A stretch of DNA of 15,511 nucleotides from Bacteroidales bacterium (GTDB taxonomy: Bacteria > Bacteroidota > Bacteroidia > Bacteroidales > Bacteroidaceae): contig SFPC01000040.1 in the NCBI GenBank assembly GCA_004552195.1, positions 1 to 15,511 of the forward strand. Reading direction: 5' to 3'. Position 1 is the first letter of the stretch, and every line of letters starts with the position of its first letter. A program made the position numbers and the translations under genes. A model generated the notes under the pieces. The model was given only the letters and a program-made list of their open reading frames with translations, did not search any database and was not told the DNA's origin. Positions 1 through 6,643 of the stretch are shown here, piece by piece.

Positions 1-133
1 GGACTGATGGATATTTTGTTTCTTCAATTGGGAATGTCAGTCAAGAGACCATCAAGAAATATATTGAAAACCAAGGGTAGCTGCGCTACCCCGTATTTTT
101 CATCCCATAAGCTAAAGACTTAGGGGTTTTCAA
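1..133 (+). mobile_element. Right end of an IS200/IS605-type insertion sequence
   Basis: After the TnpA tail there are two inverted repeats. One is GGGTAGC-TGC-GCTACCC at 75-91, a perfect 7-bp stem over the stop codon. The second is near 105-125: CCC-A-TAAG pairs with CTTA-GGG across the loop CTAAAGA, leaving one unpaired A in the stem. Elements of this family lack terminal inverted repeats and instead carry an imperfect subterminal hairpin, often with a bulged base, just inside a short cleavage sequence. A TCAA at 130-133 lies four bases past the second hairpin and is the likely 3' boundary by analogy with IS608, whose right end is also cleaved after TCAA. The exact boundary is inferred; the left end is outside the window. 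Confidence 0.6.
3..80 (+). CDS. tnpA: IS200/IS605-family transposase TnpA, C-terminal tail only (5' part outside window)
   Basis: The frame opening at position 3 reads TDGYFVSSIGNVSQETIKKY, then IENQG and a TAG stop at 78-80. The order D-G-Y-F-V-S-x-x-G-N-V, followed by an amphipathic helix ending near an ENQ, is the usual C-terminus of the small single-strand Y1 transposases (about 140-155 residues) of the IS200/IS605 family. Only the last 25 codons lie in the window, so the catalytic HUH motif and the tyrosine cannot be checked and it is unknown whether the full gene is intact. The stop codon sits inside a hairpin (75-91), and a second hairpin follows, as expected for the 3' end of such an element. 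Recognition rests on this short tail and the matching downstream structure. Confidence 0.78.
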   Translation, partial: TDGYFVSSIGNVSQETIKKYIENQG

Positions 134-151
134 ATACGCTTTCTATAAACC

Positions 152-201
152 ATCGTCCGCAACAACCCCGAGGAGCTGTTGCGGACGATTTCTTTAGTTT
201 T
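152..201. terminator. Strong hairpin with T-rich flank, probably a (bidirectional) terminator
   Basis: ATCGTCCGCAACA at 152-164 pairs perfectly with TGTTGCGGACGAT at 177-189, a 13-bp stem around a 12-base loop. On the plus strand it is followed by a T-rich run (TTTCTTTAGTTTT, 189-201), so the clearer terminator direction is rightward, stopping reads coming out of the insertion sequence. The leftward galactosidase operon ends at 253, and its transcript would also form this hairpin about 60 bases after the stop codon, although the tract that follows on that strand (GTTTATAG) is only mildly T-rich. Confidence 0.6.
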
Positions 202-252
202 CCGCGCAGGACAGAAAATAATTTTCTGGTAGTCCTGCTTCTGCAACCCTGG

Positions 253-2445
253 CTACAGGGTTGTCAGTTCCACCACATGGCTCTGTCCGGCATCGCTGCT
301 GAACACCTCCAGGCCCACTTTCATCAGGTAGTCGCCGCTGAAGCTTTTACCATGCGCTTTCAGCGAGGGCTGTGTGCCGGGCATCAGGTTGATTTCCTCC
401 ACGCGGTAAGTGCGGTTCGGGTCGAGTCCCTGCAGTTTCACGCATTGCAGTTTTTCCCGGAAGCGCGGATGGATATCATAGGCAAAGAGCACGGCCTTTG
501 CTTTGTCTTCGCTCACATAGTTAAGTGCCATGTGGTTGCTCTCGTAGGGCGAAACGAGGCGGTACTGCGTGCCGTCAAGAATAACTTTTTGCAGGCGTTT
601 CCAGTTAGCCACGGCCAGTTTACAGAAATCCAGTTCGTTCGCCGTGAGGTCCTGCAGACCGATGTCGAAGCCCAACTTGCACATCGAAGCCACGTCGGTG
701 CGGAACTTCACCGAGGTGTTCTTGTTCCAGCTCGTCACATGGGCGCACATTGCCTTGGCAGGGAAGAACTGCGAGAAACCCCATTGGATGTAAAGGCGTT
801 CGAAGGGATCCGTATTGTCGCTGCACCAGAATTCGGTGAAATACTTCAGTGCCTCGTAGTCGCAGCGGGCACCGCCGCCCGAGCAAAGCATCATAGGCAC
901 TTGCGGATAATTCTCCTTCACGCGCCGCATCACGTTGTACACGCCTCTGACGTGGTCAATGTAGAGTTGGCTCTGCTTCGTTTTGAGATAAGGCGAATAG
1001 GCATTGGTAATAGGGCTGTTGCAGTCCCACTTGAAGAAAGCCACCTCGGGGTTCTCCTTCATGATTTTCTCCACCACGCCGTAGACATAGTCCTGCACCT
1101 TCGGGTTGCTCAGGTCGAGCACGAGCTGGTTGCGGTAGTAGTAAGTCGGGCGGTTGGGCAGTTTGATGGCCCAGTCGGGGTGCTGTTCGTAGAGTTCGCT
1201 TTTGGGGTTCACCATTTCGGGCTCAATCCAGATGCCGAACTTCACGCCAGCCTCCTTGGCCGCCTTGACCAGTGCCGGTACACCTTCGGGCAGTTTCGAG
1301 CGTGTGGCCTCCCAGTCGCCCAGACCGGCGTGGTCGTCCTTGCGCGGATGCTTGTTGCCGAACCATCCGTCGTCGAGCAGGAACATGTCTACGCCGAGGT
1401 TCTTGGCATCCTTCATCAGGTCGGCCAGGATTTGCTGGTTGAAGTCGAATCCCGTATTCTCCCAGTTGTTGAGCAGTGTCAGTCGCGTGTCCATGCCGTC
1501 CTTCAGGCTGTAGCGTCGTGCCCACTCGTGCAGGCATCGGCTGCCTTCGGCCGCACCCTGCTGGCTCAGGGTGAAGATAAATTCGGGTGTCGTGAAGGTG
1601 CGTCCTGCCTCCAGCTCATAGTTTGAGGCATAAGGGTTGATGCCCGGAATCACGCGCAGGTTGCCCACGTTGTCCACCTCGAAGGTGAAGCGGAAGTTGC
1701 CTGTCCATCCCAGCGTGCCCATCAGCACCTCACCCTGTTGCTCGTTTACGGGCTGGTCCAGTCCGACCTCGAAGAACGGGTGGGTCTGCATGGCCGCGCG
1801 GCTGCCCAGCGTCGTGTCAATGACTTTCTTGCCGAACTGCAACTGCTGGCTGCTCATCTGCGCCTCGCGTGCCCAGTCGCTGCTGAATTCCGTGAGGAAG
1901 TAAGCGTTGCGGTTGAAGTAGAGCATGGCCGAAGCGTAGGCCGAGAGCGTGACGGGCTTCTTTTCGTGGTGAACGATTTCCGTCCAGGTCTTGATGACGT
2001 TTTCCTTCGTGTAGGCTACATAGTGCAGCACCACTTCAAGCGGGTATTGGTTGTCGCGCAGCAGCACCGATGTGTGTACCCCGCCTTCAACCGTTTCCGT
2101 CCGATGGGAAACGTAGCAGAGCTGTGTGGAAGGATTGCCGTCGTTGTGGAGCACGGTAAGCGCGGGGTCAAAGTAGTCCTCGCCGCCGCCACCCGCATAG
2201 GCTTCCCATCCGCGTCGGGAGACGCTGCCGTCGGAGCCGGCGTGGACGTACCATTCAAAATTCTGAAGGTCCGCTTCGTGAACCAGTTTGGGACCGAGAT
2301 AAGTTTGGTAGAGCCGGCCGTTGTCGCCCACTTGCAGGAGCAGGTCAGTCTGTTCCGTACCGATGCGGATTACTTTCTTCTTGTTGTCCGCCTGTGCCCC
2401 GGCAAAGATGAGGAGCGTGAGGAGGAATAGCAAAGTCTTTTTCAT
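253..2445 (-). CDS. Secreted GH36 alpha-galactosidase
   Basis: The predicted product (730 aa) hydrolyses terminal alpha-1,6-galactose from melibiose, raffinose-type sugars or galactomannan side chains; the exact substrate is not readable from sequence. A signal peptide (residues 1-19, cleavage after AQA) points to the periplasm. An N-terminal beta-sandwich (about 25-320) precedes a TIM barrel (about 325-640) and a small C-terminal beta domain. Visible GH36 motifs are LLDDGW (356-361), GIWIEPEMVN (404-413), KWDCN with the nucleophile expected at D474, CSGGG (521-525) and SDNTD with the acid/base expected at D543. Their 69-residue spacing and the total length fit bacterial GH36 enzymes such as AgaA (about 730 aa), and nothing essential seems missing. 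It lies 18 bases downstream of the receptor gene on the same strand, so the two should be one transcript. The start is set by the signal peptide; no Shine-Dalgarno is present. Confidence 0.95.
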   Translation of the reverse strand: MKKTLLFLLTLLIFAGAQADNKKKVIRIGTEQTDLLLQVGDNGRLYQTYLGPKLVHEADLQNFEWYVHAGSDGSVSRRGWEAYAGGGGEDYFDPALTVLHNDGNPSTQLCYVSHRTETVEGGVHTSVLLRDNQYPLEVVLHYVAYTKENVIKTWTEIVHHEKKPVTLSAYASAMLYFNRNAYFLTEFSSDWAREAQMSSQQLQFGKKVIDTTLGSRAAMQTHPFFEVGLDQPVNEQQGEVLMGTLGWTGNFRFTFEVDNVGNLRVIPGINPYASNYELEAGRTFTTPEFIFTLSQQGAAEGSRCLHEWARRYSLKDGMDTRLTLLNNWENTGFDFNQQILADLMKDAKNLGVDMFLLDDGWFGNKHPRKDDHAGLGDWEATRSKLPEGVPALVKAAKEAGVKFGIWIEPEMVNPKSELYEQHPDWAIKLPNRPTYYYRNQLVLDLSNPKVQDYVYGVVEKIMKENPEVAFFKWDCNSPITNAYSPYLKTKQSQLYIDHVRGVYNVMRRVKENYPQVPMMLCSGGGARCDYEALKYFTEFWCSDNTDPFERLYIQWGFSQFFPAKAMCAHVTSWNKNTSVKFRTDVASMCKLGFDIGLQDLTANELDFCKLAVANWKRLQKVILDGTQYRLVSPYESNHMALNYVSEDKAKAVLFAYDIHPRFREKLQCVKLQGLDPNRTYRVEEINLMPGTQPSLKAHGKSFSGDYLMKVGLEVFSSDAGQSHVVELTTL

Positions 2446-2463
2446 GACAATAATTTATTTAGG

Positions 2464-4737
2464 TTAGAATTTGATGCTTGCGCTGAGTTCGAAAGTAAAA
2501 GGGCGGAGGTAGTTGCCGCTCATGGTGTAGTTGTTGTATTTGGCAGCCTCTTCCTTGCCGAGCAGCTCCGTGCCGTTGATGGTGCCGCTGGCCCCCTTCT
2601 GGTTGAGGAAGTTCACGACCGATGCGCCGAGGGTGAGGTGCTTGTTGACCGTCCAGTTCACGCCTCCGAAGGTCTCCCAGCGCCCTTTGAAGTAGAGAGC
2701 GTCCGTGAGGTTGGCATAGGTCTTCCCGAAGTAGCGGAAACTCAGCCAGAGCCGCAGGTCGGGAGTAATCTGGTAGCTCGGGTCGATTTCGGCCAGAATT
2801 TGGGGAATCTCCTTCACGATGTTGCCGTTGGCGTTCAGGTCGGGCACGCCTTCGAAGGGCGACTTGATGAAATAGTTGTCGTAAGTCGGTTTCTGGTAGG
2901 TGAAGAGCGCGTGGAGGTGGAAACCCTTGAAGGGATCAATCTCGGCCGCGGTTGTCCAGCCCAAGGTGTGGATGTTATAGATGAGAAGGGTTGTCTTGGA
3001 CTGCGTCGTGCCCGGCTTCGTCACGTTTTGCTGGTCAATGTTGTTCGACTTGGAGATGTACGTAATCATCGAGGTCACGTCGAGCCAGTTGTTCTTGAAG
3101 AACACTCCGCCGCGCAAGAGGGGAATGGTGACACGCTTGTACTGCTCTTCAGTGGGGCCAGTGCCGGCATAGTCGCTGATTTTCGGGAAGCGGGTAGCAA
3201 CGGTGGCGTCGGCAGTAAGTCCGAAGCGGGAAGTCAGGTTGTAGGTAGCCTGTACGGTGGCGGCATAGTTGAGCTTGTCCTTCACCACGCGGTGCGGCTC
3301 AATGGTTACAGTCTGCTGGTTCCCTTCTCCGTCGGTGTAGGTGTGCGTGTCGCCGATGTGGAAGCCAGCGTAGCGTGCATAGGGAATTTGGTCGGCAGAC
3401 ATGCGGTAGTATTCCAATCGGCCGCCGTAGAGCAGGCGGAATTTGGGGGATATCTGCCAATTGTCGGTAAAGTACAGTGCGAGTTTGTTCTCGTAGCCCT
3501 TGGTGTATTCCGGACTCAGTTCGTTGAACCCGTGATACTTTGTGTCGCCTGTAGCCTCTGGGCGGGTCAGGATTTCGGGTGTCTTTGTAGCCGTGGCTGT
3601 CCATTGGAAGGAAGAGGAGTGGTAGTCGAGGTGGTAGAACCACTCGTTCAGTCCGAGGCGCATTCCGTGATTGCCCAGCTGCCTTTTGAGTTCAGTAGTG
3701 AGGAGTGCATTCTGCACCTTGCCGAAATGAAGCCAGGTGCGGCGGCCCTCCACGAGTCCTTCGTAGGCCGTGCCGTCTTCCAGCAGGAGATTGTCCGCAG
3801 CCGTGACCCTACTGATGGTGCTGCCGCCAAAGTCCACGTAGTTGGCCTCGGGGGCGTTCATGTACTTGGCATTGACAGACCATTCCGTGCCGTTGTCGAA
3901 GCGGTAGTCGTAGAGCAGGGCCAGCTCGTGGCTCTTGTTGCCCGTAAAGTCGCCGAAGCGTCCGGTCTTCATCCGGCCGTCGAGGATATCCATGTAGGTA
4001 ATTCTCCCTCCTGCCGGTGCGTAGCTCGACGTGCCCAGCTTGAAGCCGGGCAGCTCTTTCACGCTGCCGTCGCCCACATAGATAAAGGGTGCTGCATTGA
4101 CCATCGAGCCGAGAGCCTGGCTCTTGGCAAATTTGTACTTCAGCGTCAGTTTACCCTTGCGGAAGAGTCGGGTCAGTCCTGCGTGGTAGAGCTGCGTGCG
4201 GTCGCTGTAGTCGGTAAACTGCGGGTCGAAGCTGCCCGGGTCGAAGTTTTGGTACATGCTCGCAGTGTACAGCCACTTGTCTCCGATGCCGCCCGAAACG
4301 TTCAGGTCGAAGTTTTGCCAGCCGAAGTGGTTGGTCTTGTAGTTCAGCACACCGCGGAAGTCTTTTTGTCCCAGCTTGGAGAAAGAACTGACCGAATAGG
4401 CCACGTTGCCCGTGAGGATGGCCGACTCCGAAGGTGTCATCAGGCCGACCTCGCCCAAGCTCGCATCACTGCGCCAGTGGGCCGACAGCTTGTGTACCGA
4501 TGAAGAGTAGACTGCAGGCAGCCCGTTTTCGTAGACATTCACGTCTTCCGAGGGCAAACCAATCTGAATTTCGCGTGGTTTGTTCGCGTCAGAGGCGTTG
4601 AGCATCACGTTGCGCTCTTCACCTTTTTTCTTTTTTGCGAGCGTGTCGCTCAGTTCTACGGGAGCGGGCGTCATGGACCAGGCTCCCAAGGCCACCATTG
4701 TACCGATGGCCGTAAGCATCATGTTTCTTTGGCTCAT
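2464..4737 (-). CDS. TonB-dependent outer-membrane receptor (no SusD partner)
   Basis: This 757-aa protein has a hydrophobic N-terminal export segment (about residues 5-25), a short lysine-rich linker and a plug-like region (about 43-125) containing NASDANKPREIQIGLPSED, then VYENGLPAVY. This resembles the I-R-G-L-P-S-E...DG core of TonB-receptor plugs. The rest is rich in alternating aromatic strands typical of a 22-strand barrel and ends in ELSASIKF with a terminal Phe, the usual barrel-assembly signal. It lacks the long carboxypeptidase-like N-terminal extension of classical SusC proteins, and no SusD-like lipoprotein adjoins it. Being first gene before the alpha-galactosidase, it probably imports the galactoside that the enzyme cleaves; that substrate assignment is inferred from context only. 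The start is the first ATG after an in-frame TAG, about 20 bases below a good promoter box. A metal or vitamin substrate is a less likely alternative. Confidence 0.85.
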   Translation of the reverse strand: MSQRNMMLTAIGTMVALGAWSMTPAPVELSDTLAKKKKGEERNVMLNASDANKPREIQIGLPSEDVNVYENGLPAVYSSSVHKLSAHWRSDASLGEVGLMTPSESAILTGNVAYSVSSFSKLGQKDFRGVLNYKTNHFGWQNFDLNVSGGIGDKWLYTASMYQNFDPGSFDPQFTDYSDRTQLYHAGLTRLFRKGKLTLKYKFAKSQALGSMVNAAPFIYVGDGSVKELPGFKLGTSSYAPAGGRITYMDILDGRMKTGRFGDFTGNKSHELALLYDYRFDNGTEWSVNAKYMNAPEANYVDFGGSTISRVTAADNLLLEDGTAYEGLVEGRRTWLHFGKVQNALLTTELKRQLGNHGMRLGLNEWFYHLDYHSSSFQWTATATKTPEILTRPEATGDTKYHGFNELSPEYTKGYENKLALYFTDNWQISPKFRLLYGGRLEYYRMSADQIPYARYAGFHIGDTHTYTDGEGNQQTVTIEPHRVVKDKLNYAATVQATYNLTSRFGLTADATVATRFPKISDYAGTGPTEEQYKRVTIPLLRGGVFFKNNWLDVTSMITYISKSNNIDQQNVTKPGTTQSKTTLLIYNIHTLGWTTAAEIDPFKGFHLHALFTYQKPTYDNYFIKSPFEGVPDLNANGNIVKEIPQILAEIDPSYQITPDLRLWLSFRYFGKTYANLTDALYFKGRWETFGGVNWTVNKHLTLGASVVNFLNQKGASGTINGTELLGKEEAAKYNNYTMSGNYLRPFTFELSASIKF

Positions 4738-4762
4738 TGTGAACGGTATTAGATTTCGGTGG

Positions 4763-4795
4763 CAAAACTAATAGCCTCGCCTGCCCCCTGTCAAG
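4763..4795 (-). promoter_or_regulatory. Promoter of the receptor/alpha-galactosidase operon
   Basis: Read on the minus strand, TAGTTTTG (4770 to 4763) matches the Bacteroidetes -7 consensus TAnnTTTG exactly. A CTTG (4795 to 4792), 21 bases upstream, is a one-mismatch version of the -33 TTTG box. Transcription would begin near 4757, leaving a leader of about 20 bases before the receptor ATG. Confidence 0.6.
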
Positions 4796-4797
4796 AT

Positions 4798-4830
4798 GTG
4801 GTAGACGGCAGGTAAGGGACAGGTAGACGG
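4798..4830. promoter_or_regulatory. Three tandem 11-base repeats, candidate operator
   Basis: Three consecutive 11-mers begin at 4798, 4809 and 4820. The first and third share GGTAGACGG exactly (4800-4808 and 4822-4830, 22 bases apart); the second and third share CAGGTA. A further CAGGTAGA occurs at 4887-4894, just upstream of the -7 box of the rightward gene. The array lies directly upstream of the -33 box of the leftward operon, where an activator would bind one face of the helix. Which protein binds it is unknown; the neighbouring membrane regulators are candidates by position only. Confidence 0.45.
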
Positions 4831-4903
4831 TATGAAATGGAAAAATATTGGAATTCAGGATAAAACAAGTTGTCTGAGTAGGTCATCAGGTAGATTTATT
4901 GTT

Positions 4904-4911
4904 TACCTTTG
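4904..4911 (+). promoter_or_regulatory. -7 promoter box of the DUF6377-like regulator gene
   Basis: TACCTTTG fits TAnnTTTG exactly. No good -33 TTTG lies 19-21 bases upstream (that stretch reads AGTAGGTC), so the promoter may depend on an activator. Transcription should start around 4917, which argues that the protein begins at the ATG at 4934 and not at an upstream in-frame ATG. Confidence 0.55.
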
Positions 4912-4933
4912 CCCCTATCATAATTCTATTTCC

Positions 4934-6547
4934 ATGGTACGTATCCTCTTGTTTCTCCTCCTTTGCGTTGGCTTGGTTAGCCTGCCCTTGAAGGCCCAGC
5001 CCCTTTCCGAAGTGCGCAAACAGCTCGAAGTGGCCCTTGAGCACCGCCCCCAGTTCAACCAACAGAAGGAGCACCGCATCGACAGCCTGAGAGTGCAGCT
5101 CTCCGACCGAAATCCCGCAGAACGGCAGTTCGCATTGCTCACCTCCATCTACCGTGAATACTATATCTACCGTTTCGACTCGGCCATGCACTACGTCAAC
5201 CAAGCCGCCTTGTTAGCCGAAAAAGAAGGCAGGGAATCATGGAAGTCGCAGACCTCCATCCAGCGTGCATACCTCCTCACTACGGGCGGCTATTTTCGCG
5301 AAGCCGAACTTACGTTGCGCGAAGTGCCGCGCCAAAGCCTTCCAGCCGAACAACTTGTGGGGTATTATGCGGCTTTCGAATGGTTGTACAGCATGTGGGC
5401 AGAATATTCTGACGACAATGTCTACGCTCCCGCTTATTATAAAAAGGAAATGGCCTATCAGGACTCCCTCATCCAGACACTTCCGCCCGGATCGCCCTAC
5501 CACACCTACTGGAAGGCCGAGAGCTGCTATCGGCAGGGACGGTATGCCGAGGCTGAAACTCTTTACCACAAGGCACTGGAAGGACTGCCCGTCAACGTAC
5601 GGCTTTATGCCATGTGTACCTACGGCATAGCCATGGTGAGCGAACGCTTCAAGCGGTGGGAAGAGTATGAACGCTACCTCATGCTGGCCGCCATCTCCGA
5701 CCAGTCGTGTCCGCTCAAGGAGAACCTCGCCCTGCAGCAGCTCGCCCTCTTCATCTATCATCACCACAACGACGAGACGGCCCGGGCCAACCGCTACCTG
5801 AACATTGCGCTCGAAGATGCCGCCTTCTACAACAATCGTCTGCGTCTGCTGGAAATATCGCGCAAGTTTCCCGACATCACCCTGTCCTACCAGCAGGAGA
5901 ATGCGCGCCAAAACAGCCTCTTGCGCTGGGCCTTGCTCTTCATCAGCCTGCTGCTGCTGATCCTGCTCGCAGCGGTTGTGCTGATTGTTCGCCAAATCCG
6001 TCAGGTGCGCGCGGCGCGCGCGGCCTCACAGCAGCAGAACGAGCATCTCCATACCCTGAACCGCGCCCTTTCCGAGACCAGTCAGCTGCGCGAACAGTAC
6101 GTCGCGCTCTTCATGGAGCTTTGTGCGGCCTACATTGCCAAGCTCAAACAATTCCAAACGCTGGTGGGTCGAAAGGTCAAGGCGGGACAGACCGACGACC
6201 TGCTCAAACTGACCAACGTGGCCCGGTTGAGCGAGAGTGATGCCAAGGAGTTCTTCCAGAACTTCGATGCCTCGTTCCTCAAGCTATATCCCGATTTCAT
6301 CGAACAGTTCAACCGTTTGCTCCGCGACGATGCCCAGATTGTGCCGCGCCGGGGCGAGCTCCTCAACACCGAACTCCGCATCTTCGCCCTCTTGCGCATG
6401 GGCATCACGGACAGCTCCAAGATGGCCACACTCCTTTTCCTGTCACCCCAGACCATCTACAACCACCGCAGTGCGGTGCGTGCCAAGGCCATCGACCGCG
6501 ACCATTTTGAAGAACAGGTGGCTGCGATAGGACAGCCCACGGCCTGA
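4934..6547 (+). CDS. Membrane-tethered DUF6377-like TPR/helix-turn-helix regulator
   Basis: This 537-aa protein is probably a one-component sensor-regulator. A signal peptide (1-22, ending LPLKAQ) leads into a periplasmic helical region with TPR-like repeats (about 50-320; for example YRQGRYAEAETLYHKALE at 199-216). One membrane segment (329-353), a coiled coil (about 355-390) and a cytoplasmic C-terminal domain follow. The latter contains REQYVALFMELCAAYI, a YPDFIEQFN motif and a terminal helix-turn-helix (about 478-520, LRIFALLRMGITDSSKMATL then SPQTIYNHR), the pattern I associate with DUF6377 proteins of Bacteroidetes. The frame is open back to an ATG at 4832, but those 34 codons lie upstream of or across the promoter and would bury the signal peptide, so 4934 is chosen. 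It is divergent from the receptor/galactosidase operon, which it plausibly controls (inference). Confidence 0.85.
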   Translation: MVRILLFLLLCVGLVSLPLKAQPLSEVRKQLEVALEHRPQFNQQKEHRIDSLRVQLSDRNPAERQFALLTSIYREYYIYRFDSAMHYVNQAALLAEKEGRESWKSQTSIQRAYLLTTGGYFREAELTLREVPRQSLPAEQLVGYYAAFEWLYSMWAEYSDDNVYAPAYYKKEMAYQDSLIQTLPPGSPYHTYWKAESCYRQGRYAEAETLYHKALEGLPVNVRLYAMCTYGIAMVSERFKRWEEYERYLMLAAISDQSCPLKENLALQQLALFIYHHHNDETARANRYLNIALEDAAFYNNRLRLLEISRKFPDITLSYQQENARQNSLLRWALLFISLLLLILLAAVVLIVRQIRQVRAARAASQQQNEHLHTLNRALSETSQLREQYVALFMELCAAYIAKLKQFQTLVGRKVKAGQTDDLLKLTNVARLSESDAKEFFQNFDASFLKLYPDFIEQFNRLLRDDAQIVPRRGELLNTELRIFALLRMGITDSSKMATLLFLSPQTIYNHRSAVRAKAIDRDHFEEQVAAIGQPTA

Positions 6548-6567
6548 TCCGGAATGCCCATTCCGGA
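6548..6567 (+). terminator. Hairpin directly after the regulator stop codon
   Basis: TCCGGAAT (6548-6555) and ATTCCGGA (6560-6567) form a perfect 8-bp stem with loop GCCC, starting at the base after the TGA. Only a weak T-stretch follows (GTTTACCCTTT), so it may attenuate reading into the second regulator gene or protect the 3' end of the first mRNA, without being a full terminator. Confidence 0.4.
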
Positions 6568-6643
6568 CAGTTTACCCTTTCAAAGCATTGCCCCTCAACT
6601 TCCCGGGGCGTCCATACTCGCGACAACCTCAAATTTCCATACC

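Noticed and set aside
244..263. Hairpin CAACCCT/AGGGTTG over the galactosidase stop codon as terminator
   Set aside because: The stem is short and no T-run follows it on the minus strand; the 152-189 hairpin is a better candidate.
277..1626. 449-codon open frame on the plus strand opposite the alpha-galactosidase
   Set aside because: It lies antisense to a gene with intact catalytic motifs, and its translation is His/Val/Ala-rich without domain-like pattern. High third-position GC of the real gene keeps the opposite frame open.
2638..4503. 621-codon open frame opposite the receptor gene
   Set aside because: Same cause: antisense to a well-supported gene, Val/Glu/Arg-biased composition, no signal peptide or motif, no promoter.
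4822..4830. LytTR-type binding site
   Set aside because: The 9-base words 22 bases apart fit LytTR spacing, but the sequence does not match the usual LytTR word and no LytTR domain is encoded nearby, so only a generic operator is claimed.
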